From Marsupella aquatica (taxonomy: Eukaryota; Marchantiophyta), in NCBI GenBank assembly GCA_973895155.1, contig OZ316893.1, positions 26,412,001-26,476,000 of the forward strand: a stretch of DNA of 64,000 nucleotides, in the 5' to 3' direction. The notes below the pieces were generated by a model, which was given only the letters and a program-made list of their open reading frames with translations, did not search any database and was not told the origin of the DNA. The translations under genes and the position numbers were made by a program. Below are positions 11,183 to 22,600 of the stretch, one piece after another. Every line of letters starts with the position of its first letter. The stretch's first letter is position 1.

Positions 11183-12556
11183 ATGGACGGGGGCGAAGGG
11201 CAGGAGAATGAGGAGGGGGAGCAGGTGGTGAGCATGTCGGAGTTCATCGAGGGGATGGAAGCTCAGCAACTGGAAGCGGACCTTGTCCTTGGAGGCGATG
11301 AAGGAAACGAGTGCACCTACGAGAAGGGTTACATGAAAAGGCAAGCCGTCTTCTCATGTCTCACATGTACGCCAAACGGGAACGCCGGGTTCTGCACGGC
11401 CTGTTCCTTGGTTTGTCATGACGGCCACGAGGTTGTGGAGCTTTGGACCAGAAGAGGCTTTCGATGCGATTGCGGAAATGAGAAGTTCGGGGCAGCGCTT
11501 GAGTGCAAGCTCTACAAAGACAAAGACTCTCTAAACAAGGAAAACGTATACAATCAGAATTACCGAGGGTTGTATTGCTCTTGCCATCGCCCTTTTCCCG
11601 ATCCGGACAGGGCAGAGCAGGGGGAAATGCTACAGTGCTGTATCTGTGAAGACTGGTTCCACGAGGACCACCTCGGTCTCCCATCATCGCATCAGGTTCC
11701 ACGCGATGATGAAGGAGAACCGTCATTCGACGAACTTGTCTGTCCATCATGCGTCGGCAGCTGTAGCTTCCTCTCTCAGTATGAAGATCTGCTTGTGCCA
11801 CCGATGGAATGTCTTGAGGACGGTCCACCACCTACGTCTAGCGATGTTGAGGAGCCGCCGTCTTCCTCAATCGTCTCCAAGGATCATAGCGAAGTACATC
11901 ATCCTCAAACTCCATTAGAAGTATCCGGGAGAGGCTCGTCTGAAGCGTCTGGCTCGAACAGGGACTCCGGAAAATCGACTCCAGACGAATGTCCCAAGGT
12001 AGTAACCCCCGCAACCTCAGGTAAGGGAAATGCCGAGATCGCAGTAGGAGAATCGTCGAATAATGGTGGAGTTTTGTATTGTAAATTGGCGCCGTTATTT
12101 CATACGGGAGCGGCTCAAGTCGGGACAGATGAGGTTTCCACAAGTGAGGATGTAGGACTAGTGGGAGGAGGAAAACGATCAGATGCTGGCGGGCAGGCAA
12201 TCTTTTTGGGCAAGTCCTGGAGAGCAGAGTTGTGTCGGTGTGACTCTTGCCTGGCCATGTATGCAACGAAAGGATTGTCCTTTTTGCTAGACACAGAGGA
12301 CACGCTGCAGGAGTACGAGGAGATAGCGAAGAGGAAACGTGAGGAATCGCAGGTGAAGCAGGAAGGGACCGCATGGGATTTCATGACAAAACTTGGTCAT
12401 GTGCAGAAGATGGAACTCATTCATGGTGTCACTGACATGGCAACCGAGCTTGAATCGTTCCTAGCACCATTTAGCCAGACCGGGACGACTGTTACGAGCG
12501 CGGACATTTATGAGTTTTTTGACAAACTTCAACAGAAGCGGAGAAGATTGAATTAG
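11183..12556 (+). CDS. UBR7: UBR7-type UBR-box and PHD-finger protein
   Basis: Putative E3 ubiquitin ligase of the UBR7 family; animal UBR7 is nuclear, binds histones and has been linked to H2B ubiquitination. Whether the plant protein does the same is inference. One open frame of 457 aa with no intron. The UBR box is at about residues 44-108, with Cys/His zinc ligands in the spacing FSCLTCTPNG, CTACSLVCHDGHEV and FRCDCGN. A PHD-like zinc finger follows at 131-190 (YCSCHRPFP, CCICEDWFHEDH, CPSC). An acidic, Ser/Pro-rich spacer (about 200-330) leads to the conserved UBR7 C-terminal region starting WRAELCRCDSCLAMY, and the protein ends in a basic QQKRRRLN tail. Length matches the family (about 425-460 aa). 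The ATG at 11183 is followed by an acidic stretch typical of the family. The absence of introns contrasts with the neighbouring genes. Confidence 0.96.
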   Translation: MDGGEGQENEEGEQVVSMSEFIEGMEAQQLEADLVLGGDEGNECTYEKGYMKRQAVFSCLTCTPNGNAGFCTACSLVCHDGHEVVELWTRRGFRCDCGNEKFGAALECKLYKDKDSLNKENVYNQNYRGLYCSCHRPFPDPDRAEQGEMLQCCICEDWFHEDHLGLPSSHQVPRDDEGEPSFDELVCPSCVGSCSFLSQYEDLLVPPMECLEDGPPPTSSDVEEPPSSSIVSKDHSEVHHPQTPLEVSGRGSSEASGSNRDSGKSTPDECPKVVTPATSGKGNAEIAVGESSNNGGVLYCKLAPLFHTGAAQVGTDEVSTSEDVGLVGGGKRSDAGGQAIFLGKSWRAELCRCDSCLAMYATKGLSFLLDTEDTLQEYEEIAKRKREESQVKQEGTAWDFMTKLGHVQKMELIHGVTDMATELESFLAPFSQTGTTVTSADIYEFFDKLQQKRRRLN

Positions 12557-13959
12557 ACTGTTCTAGAATGTTTCAGTTCACAGCTCTTCTAGTTTCTTTT
12601 TGCCCCGTGAAATCTAGAGGGTTATTTGGGGATGATTGCCCGTCGTCATTTCAAGTAAACAACATTGTAATTAAGCTAGCAGCAGGGATGAGGGAATAGG
12701 ACGATCATGCTTCAGATGGAATTTCAAGCAACATTGATCGAATTCAGCGAAAATGGCATCCACTGTCCTGCCTTGCGGCTCTGGTCTTCGAACCGATTGG
12801 GCATTTGGTTGCGCTTTTTCTGGATCGCCCGCCGTTCAGTATACGGCCTGGCTGTATTTTCGGTTGATGTGACAGTTTCTTGACTTTGGCTCACTGGCGG
12901 AAGACTTTGGCTCGCAGAAGTAGGACACAAAGGAGCACTATTGAATTTGATTAGAGGCATACTTGACGGAGTCAGGATGGAGTGTCTTGATAAGTTGATG
13001 AGACAGACACCCTCGTTTGCAGAGAATGAGCTTGAGTTGTGATCAAACCTTCAAACAACCGGCATCCTACTCTTGTCTGAAGGAGTTTTCAATCTGATCA
13101 TTGTAGAGGTAGGATGCTCGGTTAGAGTCGAGATAGAACACAGCAGGTTCAAAGTGCCGGAACAGGACAATCGGAATGTTTAGTCTCTTGACCTCTTTCC
13201 TACGACCTCGTATTTCTCAATTAGTCTACAGGAGTGCAGCTTGGGAGACCTCTTTGCGTTAAGCCTACAAAGTTCATAATGCGTGAGATTTATAGTCTTT
13301 TGTTTAACGTTGGACACTGCTCCAGACCCGCTTTATCTTGAACTACTGGAAAAGGGCATGAGGATGGTCTTGATGATTTTCTTTTCTGTTGTTCTGCGGT
13401 CATGGCGAGCAACAGAACCACGCCGGTGTCCCCTTATAAGCTTTCACTCCGTGATCGGAATTATTGATTGTGAATACAATCAATAGTCCTGCCCATTGAG
13501 CTCGTCGTTTGTGGAATTGTTCAGTTGTTGGATGCCAGTCAGAGCTTTGGCACACCACTAGGCTCTTACAACAATTTCTTGATAACTTGACATCTGGGAA
13601 ACCATGAATACGAACCAAGTGCCATCGAATGTCCATTCCAACGAGCCTTATGCACACATTTCCTGGATAAACCTGCCATCTGGGCAGTTTGACATGCATA
13701 AAGCACGAAGTTTAGGGTTTATCTAGACGCCAATAATGTGCGCGAGTGCCCAGTTTGAAGTGTATTTCTAGGTCTACCTATTTTCTACTCTGTAGAGACT
13801 GTAGACAATTGTACAAAAATCAGGTAACCAACAAGACGAGCACGTTCAACAGATGCGTGAATGATGTTTCCCTTCAGAGACGACTGCTTATGCAAAGTTG
13901 CGTTTACGTAGAATGGCGATCTCACTAATTCCCATGTGTACAATTAGGTCTCAATGATT
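12557..13959. other. Intergenic region downstream of UBR7
   Basis: The first few hundred bases should be the UBR7 3' untranslated region. A 78-codon open frame on the minus strand (12724-12960) has no recognisable motif. Nothing else is supported. Confidence 0.5.
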
Positions 13960-15600
13960 TTGCTGTGAACGACTAACCTTGGAAGTGACTACCCAGTATC
14001 AAACCCTTATTTGTTCTTTTCCAAATGCTTCTATCCAAACAAATAGAGGCTACTTAAATCTAAAGGTAGAACTAAAGACCTCAAACACACTACAAGAGGC
14101 AGTGAGTCTGCTACCCAGTATCAAACCCCCCTGTTTATTCCCTTTCAAATGCTTCTATCCAAATAGAGGTTATGTAAATCTAAAGATCGAACTAAAGACC
14201 TTAAACACACTCCAGGAGCCAGTGAGTCTGCCAAGAGTGAATGCTAGGCAGTAAGTGTAGAATAAAGCCTGCAATGTGCAATGAGTGAGTGAGTGCTTTA
14301 AGTGATATTAGCACCAAGGTCTGCCTGAGAGTGGGGACCAGGCACGAAGTGTAGAATAAAGCCCTCATGAGGGAGTGCTTTACGTGATACAAGCACCTGG
14401 GTGGACTTCGTGGCTTAAAGCACCTAAGTGAACTTTGGCTCAAGCCAGGAAGCTAACTAAATCACTGTTGCCCATATTTGTAAGGTAGATGAACACCCTC
14501 AGGCTGGCCTCGAGTGCTTATATCACGTAAAGCGCTCACTCATGAGGGCTTCATTCTATACTTCCTGCTTACAGCACCTGGGTGGACTTCGGCTCACGCC
14601 ATGAAGCTTAACTAAATCACTGTTGCCCATACTTGTAAGGTAAATGAAAACCCTCAGGCTGGCCTCGAGTGCTTAAATCACGTAAAGCGCTCACTCATGA
14701 GGGCTTCATTCTACACTTCCTGCCTGGTACTCACTCTCAGGCAGACCTTGGTGCTAATATCACTTAAAGCAATCACTCATTGCAGGCTTTGTTCTACAGT
14801 TACTGCCTAGCATTCACTCTTGGCAACGTAAACCCTTCCTGAATGTTTTCCTTTGTATGTGTGTAATGTTTTCCTTTGTATGTGTGTACAAGGTTATGAG
14901 GCATTACCCCCGGATGAAGCCATGGAACCCCTGGGCCAACCTGGCCTGGGGATTATGAAATTTGAATGAGAAATAGAGTAAAATTCAAGTGGCAGACAGT
15001 GACAGACTAGACTTTTCCTGTATAAAACTGGACTGAGTGCTGTTTAAAAATTCACTTAGACTTTACGCTCAGTAACTTAACCCCACTTGGGGATAAAGGC
15101 GGTCACCCCCATGGGCTCAGCGCCCTCGGGGATTACAGCCCATTACCCCCTCTTGGGGATGGGTTACCTTGAGATTCAGTGCCTCTTGTAGTGTGTTTGA
15201 AGTCTTTAATTCTATCTTTAGATTTACATAACACCTATTTGGATAGAAGCAGTTGAAAAGGAATGAACACGGGTTTGATACTGGGTACTCACTTCCAAGG
15301 TTCGTCGTTCACAGCAAAATCAGAGACCTCATTCTACATCAAAGCACTCCTTATACACTTGATTTAAGCACCCGAGGCTAGCCTCAGGGTATTCATTTAC
15401 CTTACAAGTATGGGCCACAGTGATTTACTTAGCTTCGTGACTTAATTAAGCCGAAGTCCACCTGGGTCCTTAAATTACGTAAAGCGCGTACTCATGAGGG
15501 CTTTCATTCTACTCTTCCTGCCTGGTACTCACTCTCAGGCAGACCTCGGTGCTATTATCACTTAAAGCACTCATTCTACACTTCACTAAGCCTAGCTGAC
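13960..15600. repeat. Cluster of inverted and direct repeats (fold-back type)
   Basis: The segment at about 14229-14370 (CCAAGAGTGAATGCTAGGCA, then CACCAAGGTCTGCCTGAGAG) reappears in reverse complement at about 14698-14830. The outer segment at about 13960-14220 (ACTACCCAGTATCAAACCC, AAACACACTACAAGAGGCAG) reappears in reverse complement at about 15170-15315. Between the arms a ~150-170-bp unit (GCACCTGGGTGGACTTCG, AAATCACTGTTGCCCATA, GTAAGGTA.ATGAA.ACCCTC) is present in two direct copies and again inverted near 15365-15470. A 22-bp tandem (GTTTTCCTTTGTATGTGTGT) sits at 14843-14889. No protein is encoded. Transcripts of this region could fold into long hairpins. Confidence 0.75.
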
Positions 15601-16667
15601 CATAGCACGTTCGTGGACTCCTCAAATTAAATGGCTGTTCTGATTTGGAAAGGCTGTAAGGTGCTTGTCCTTCCCTGCCACTTCATGAGTCCTCGCAGTA
15701 GCCTATAGTGACTAGCAGGGCGCATATGTTTTAGATGTGAAGGCGTATACTCTAGAGCCATGTTCACATTATCTGAATGTGAGATACATGTAAGTTCGCC
15801 GCTACGTAATGACCAATTTCTCTACGATTACGTGTAGAACAAGTAAAATTCATCATAAGAAGTGGGCAAGGACGTACGTTCAAATTATTCACTCCACGTG
15901 GTAATTTTATGAATGTCTTTAGATGTCAAGCAGAAGGTCGGGGACATAACATCCTTTGGCAGAGAAGAAAACCTGGCTATCTCAACCATTGCAAACAGAT
16001 GAAGATTTCAAGAGAAAACCATTTCATTGAGAGTTCCATTTCATTTAGTTTTCGAATGTGTCTTGAGGCAGCTGACCACACAAGTATACAACAGGTCCAC
16101 AACTGTCTGAGCTAGTATGCTCAGCAAAATGACTTTAAAGTTACCTGTGGTGGCGGGAGAGACTCTAAACTAGAAAATTCCAGTAAATGATGAATTTCTG
16201 CAGACACTGCTGCAACAAAGAGCATGGCAAATAGTACCACCTCTACGATGATATCCTAGTCGAACGCCCAGCGACAATCTAACTAAGCCTGCTAATAACT
16301 CGTAGTCGCACGGCGTAATTGACTTCCAGTATACTTTACATGTGATTCATTTTGTAAGCATAACATGAGAATGACTGAACCTAGAAATCCAGAAAACCAA
16401 CTTGCAGCGTTGGCACATGTCACTGGTTGACAAAACAAACTTGATTTTCCGAACGAAAGCTTGAGGTTTGCACTTTGTCTTGGAGGTGCTGTCATAGCTT
16501 CGAACTCCTTTTGAACGGTTTATTTCCCCAGCATTAGGCGGCTTAATGAAGCCTGCACAGAATCTCGACGGGGAAACGGAAGATGTGGAACTGTACATTG
16601 ATGCAGGCCAGGCAACCTTACCAGTGGTGATGAGGCAAACCAGCTTTAGCCAATGTCCACCAAATGC
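15601..16667. other. Intergenic region, probable 3' flank of the REN-like gene
   Basis: No recognisable gene. The part adjoining 16668 should hold the 3' untranslated region of the minus-strand RhoGAP gene. Short open frames at 15909-16115 (+) and 16292-16598 (-) show no motif. Confidence 0.45.
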
Positions 16668-19600
16668 CTACGGACTGTCGATTGGTGAGGCTGGTATGAG
16701 ATCACGACCATTTAGAGAAGGGGGAACCAAACTAGGATCCAAAGTTTGCAGCTGCTCCATGAACTGTGAGCGGCGTTCCTTGAAAAAGTCAAGGCGGCTA
16801 GTAAGTTCAACCAGTGCAGGAGAAGGAGGTGCCGGATGACGCGGAGACGCTCTGGAATTCACACTGACCCCCTGGTATGCAACACCTTCAAAAATTACCC
16901 TTTAATGCAAGATGGCTGCATACATGCAATGGGGTAGTTCAATACATTGGGCAACTCCATCAAGGATCCCATCAGGAGAAATACTTATACCTTGACCACA
17001 TCTTCTAAAAGATAACTATCTCCCATCCCAACAAGTATTGCGATCCTCACCACATGGAGAACACTGATAGCCCTCTTACATATCCCGAGTCTAAAGCAGA
17101 AGTGAGAAATGTCTTTCTGTAAGACTTCTTCCAATGGCATCCTACTGAATGAAAACCAGTGCTTGCAAAACTTTTGTGGCGAAAGGGACAAAACTACGGG
17201 AGTCTAGAACTATTAAGCAATGTCACTGGATGATCGGAGTTTGAGTTCGACAGCAAAGCATAAATACAAATAAAACATGGCAGATAAGTTTTAGAAATAG
17301 TACCTCAACTTCCAAATTGCTCCTCTTCCCACTAGAAGAGCTTGCACCGTCATCACTAGAATACCCACTACCATTGGGCAGTTCCATACCGAGCTCGTTC
17401 AACTTGTTGGTTGCATCACTGAGATTCCCATTATCAGGCTTATGCTGCCGCCATGCAAATTGCCTGCCAGCAGCTGAGGGACCGGCGGGTGGACGCAACG
17501 TTCTCCAGTCACCTCCTGCAGAACTGTCTACTTGGTTCACAGAAGGTCGCCGTCCACGAAGATCCTGGCCCCTATTCCTCTCTGCCATCAAAGCCTCCTG
17601 CAGAAACCACAACTTGATATCAGAATTTTTTTTTCGTGAGTATACAACTTCCAAAACGCAGGTTGTCCTTCCAATTCACATCAGTGAGAGGACCAGGGAC
17701 ATCATTCCCGTGGCTAGGTTCAGCCAGCACTCACTTATAGGTGAATCTCAGAGAATCTTGCGCGACGAATCAGCGGTGTAAAGGCTGCACAAAAGAGGGT
17801 ATCTATGCCCGGCTCCATAACCCGAGATGCTCAAAGTCATCATTAAGAGCTAAGAGTCTTGACCACCAATCAGACGGACTGAAACTGGCGATCAGACAGA
17901 CTGAAACTGGCAATCACAAGACATTTGAGTAATCTACCTTGGCGTCTGCAAGGGCATTCCGCTGTTGTGCGACGATGCTCTCCAGCGCAATGGTGTCTTC
18001 CTGTCCGCTATGTTCTTCGAGTTGCTAGTAATGACCAGCATATCCCCACACGACAAAATGAAAGTTGCAATCTCAGTACCCATACAAAACAGGATTCATC
18101 CATGTCACTATTAGAGGATGACTTCGCACACAATCCCTATCTGCTAATCTTAGAGAAAACTTTTACTCAAAGAGGAAAGAGCAAACCAAAGACACGAGAA
18201 TACTACTCCTCATACTTGTTATGACATTAATAAGGTCGACAATTTAGAACCGATAACAGCGAAAACTAACCAAATAGCAGCGGGACTGTACCTCATCGTT
18301 CTTCTGCTTCTCTTGGTGACAAAGAGCAAGAGTTATGTCCAGCTCTTGTTGTAACAATGCCCTACAGACAAAGGGAATCAATAAGTAATTAGCATTTCAA
18401 GGATCCTAGGGATGGTATACAATAAGAAGAAACGCTACTAGCATGCTCGAACAACACGATTTGAGAAATCCTCCTTCATCAAACCCAGTATTGAAACTGT
18501 TGGCAGATTATGAATCATTTTCCATGCAAGACATGGAATAATGGCGCTAGCCGATTCTTGAGCATGACGAATGGTGACGAAATCGCTGTTTGCGATCAGC
18601 ATTAGACATTTCATTGATATCCTTGCATGCAGTCAAACGTGAATACAGCTCGTCTCATGCTGAGTTCTTAACTTGATAAGGAGAGAAACACCAGACGCGG
18701 ACTGTTTCATAAATTGTCCTTATTTTAGTATGGACAATCAAGATGCTCATCTCTTGTATACACGCCCTAACCTTAGGCGGGTATTAAGCTTGGATTGCCA
18801 GCTACAAATTACACTCGTGACGGTAGGAAATAAACCCTAACAGGATTGAAGGTCGACGTAGTCTGGAAAAAATGGCTTGGAAATAAACCGCTTGAAAATT
18901 GGTGGCAAGGGGAACTTACTGTTGGCTTTGTAGATTCCTCACACGTTCATGTCTCTCAGAAGCGTCTGTGAGAGAGCCGCCTTGCTGCTGTTTTTGCAAG
19001 CTCAGTTGCAGGTGCAGTTCGGTAACTTTCTGTTTAAGCCTTGCCACATCTGCTTCCACTGTTGCAATCTCCTCCAGCTCCGCACGTGTCTGTACAGCAT
19101 TAATATCCAACAGTGAAAAGTGAAATCTGTGTCCCAATATCCAAGAGAAATCGCTCGAACTTCATCTTTCAACCTCAACTAAATTACCATCGAAGATATT
19201 TTACTTTTCTTTACAACCTGACTCAATGATAGGAAAGCCTTCCCAACCCAGAATGTAACACCCACATAATTCACATCTCAGCAACCAGCTTCAGTGCACG
19301 TACAGCTTAGGGACGGTCAATACCTTGGAATCCAAATATTGTGCACTAGACATTTGCGCGGCTGACACGCTCAGTCCGGCTTCCAATGCTGCTCTCAGGT
19401 CCCTTTCCATTTGTAACTGACTTTGCAACCTAGTAACCTGAAAGACCGGGAGACCAAAGTTGTAGCTCAAAGTGAACCCCAATATACACCACAGGACATA
19501 ACTACGAACTCTCGAACATTCACTAATCAGGTTTTGGCGACTGAAGCGGAAGCGACTGATCACCTCACATCTGAGACATTGGACGTGAGGTTATATTCAA

Positions 19601-22600
19601 TAAAATCTTTGAGACGCCAAACCAGATAGGGTGATATGTCAGTTCTTACTGTTCTCAACATTCGTTAGCATTCGCGCAAATGCGGAGATAATTTCAATAT
19701 AAAGACGAGTATTAAAGAGAGCGTCAGAAAGTTTACATCTTGCTCAAGAGCTAAGCGCCGATCTTGCAGAGCTATTTTTCGTCTCTCCAGCCTTGCTTGT
19801 AGATCTGCAGTCGCTTTTGCCTGTCGTAGATCCAGCAACAAAGCATTTTAAGATTAATATCTCAAGCATCTTATAGCACATTTTCTGCACACACGTCTCA
19901 CGATAAACCATTTTGGCACATAAACTGCACAGGAAAGCGAGGCGTGAATATCAAAGGTAAGCAAGCAACTGCATCTCTCGCACAACTTATAATCCATACC
20001 TCTTTGGCAAACTTATTGCGCAAATCATTACGTGTAGCTTCAAGCCTCTGGATTGCACGTCTGTCGACATCAAAAACCAACGTCAACTCCAGTTTTACCT
20101 CCCATCACACCCAAAGCCTAACCAATGCCTAATATATTCTAAAGAGTCATCAATCGTGATTGCCTGACATATATCCTCAACTGAAGAGGATAAAAAGTAC
20201 AGGAAGGTCACAGTCAGCAAGCTCCATGCTCGACCGTTTAGTTGAGTCAACAAAGATCTTGACTCTTCCTGAGACAAGCCTAATTAGCTACATTGGGACT
20301 TACTCTTCTTCGGAGGAGTCTGTCATATCCACAGCTGAAGTTTTGGAGCTTGACTGTCACAAACATTCGCAACAGCATATTATGAGTAATCTGATCGGTG
20401 TAGACCAAAAGATATAGTCAATTGAACAAGAAAATACAATTGACATAAACAATCCGTCAAGTCTCCGAATAATTCACTGATAATATGCACTGAAATGTAT
20501 TGACTCTTGATTGGGTGAGAGGATTTACAGTGGTTATCCCCCAAAGAGATGTTCGCCTGCTTGTTGCTGTTGAGGCATGACCTTTCGTCCTGAGAGAGAC
20601 ACCAGAACCAGGACCCGGGCCAGGTGGACCTCCTGCCCCAAGCCTGGGACTAGTCACTGGAGATACAGAATCCCAAGAATGTTGATTGAGACCATGGGAG
20701 CTAACATTCAGACCTCCCCCATTATCATGGTGTGTGGACCCTGAGCCTGGACGATCATGATTTCCACGAACCGATCGTGCCCATCCTTTTGATGCAGGCT
20801 TTGCCCTGGATACTCCTTTAGGTGACTCGTAATCAGAATCACCACCTTCATACACCTGAGAAGGAGATGAATTTTAGAAGTCATTAAAACATGAGTGACG
20901 CAAAAATCTAGAACCAAGTGACTTTGCCGCACAGTAACATTGTCCATCTGATTCCTTCTGATGTTATGCAGACAGACGGAGAGTGTACTAGCAATCAATA
21001 AAACCTTTCGAAGAGAAACCTAGGAAACTGGTTTCTACGTCGGTCAAACGGTTTCTTTATCCTGTTGTCCACCCTCTATGCTCCTAGACTATCAATAAAC
21101 TAGGTAATAAAGAGAGAGACCTAGGCTTCGCGGAGCAGCCAGCAACTCCGAGCTATATGAACTACGTAGTCGATGCCTATCAGACAATCCATGCAAGATT
21201 ATGCCATAACAGTTTACATAGGAACCCTCCCGAAAAGTGGACAATCATATGGGCGGGAAGCCAAGACTCTTCCGAAATATACAATTCACACCCACACAAC
21301 AGACCTTATAATCGAACACGTCACTCTCAACATGGCCACTGCTCTCGCTTAGTCCCCCGCTCATAACGCGATCAAAATCTTCATCCACTTCAAGGTCATT
21401 CTGAGCATCATGGTAACCATCGACCTCACGGAGTCCAAGAACCCCATCTTCCTCCGATTCTTCATCACTACCGCTCCCATCCATATTAGCAAACATATTT
21501 GGTGATTTAGGGTCTCGAAGTGTATCGTCCTGGATGCATATATGGTCAAAAAGTTGATCGGATCAAGTCAGAACAATGAACAACGACAAACCAGGAAAAC
21601 AAGAGTGTAGACTATTCTCATCTAGCAGAAGGAAGCGGTATTCTCGCTCTCTGCGCTCAACACTGAACACTGAACACTGAACACTGAACAGAAGACCTAG
21701 CTATACAAGTCTGGAACATAATTTACTACCAATGAGAAGGACAGACCTCAAATATATTATCATACTCCTCCAGCAGGGTTGTAACAATTGCTTGTGCATT
21801 ATTGGCAGCTGTTGTCGCAGCAAGGAGCTGAGCAGCATTGTCCCCACTTATGTCAGACTCATCATCGAGCCCACATTCACCTGCCAATAAAGGCCGCAGG
21901 AGAAGAGGAGCCATACAGGCAGCCACAGCAGAGGGTGTCATCCGATTCTCAGCTGTATGTGACGCCACTGCCCGCATCATCCGTAAGACCCTGGAAAATC
22001 CCACCACATTCTGATTCTTGGGTTTCTAAAGATCCAAGGCAACACACCTCGTTCTAGAAAGTTTGGAGGAATATAAATAGAAGTACCCAGATAATGTCAT
22101 ACTAGAAATTAAGTTGACACGTACGATACCTTTGCAATAGACGGCGATTAGGCTCTGGAAAAGTGTCAGCAACAGCGATACGCATTGCTGCAACCCTAGC
22201 TTCCTTCCCGTCCAGTCCTAGAAACGAACACCAATTATTTCATTTGGTCTCAATTTGCTAAATTGTTACATCTAAACATACTGTCCAAATCTGGAATGAT
22301 CAGATAGCGTGCTCATGCATGAATGCCTTCCAGAATGAAAACCCTTGGCAATCGTTACTTACTGTGGGCTTCAAGAAAAGCCGTGCAACAAGGAGTGTGT
22401 ACAGGCGATGATGGTAATTCTCTCAAAATATGCTGTGACAAAATTAGAGCAGCCATCACAGTACCATCAGTGTAACTGCAATGGGATAAATTTTACAAAC
22501 AAATCTCAACTAGTCTGCTTACACTAAATACATCTCGACCGGTCACCGATAAGGTTCAAGTTTACCTCGAAACGTCCAGAGAAAATTCGTATCTTACGCA

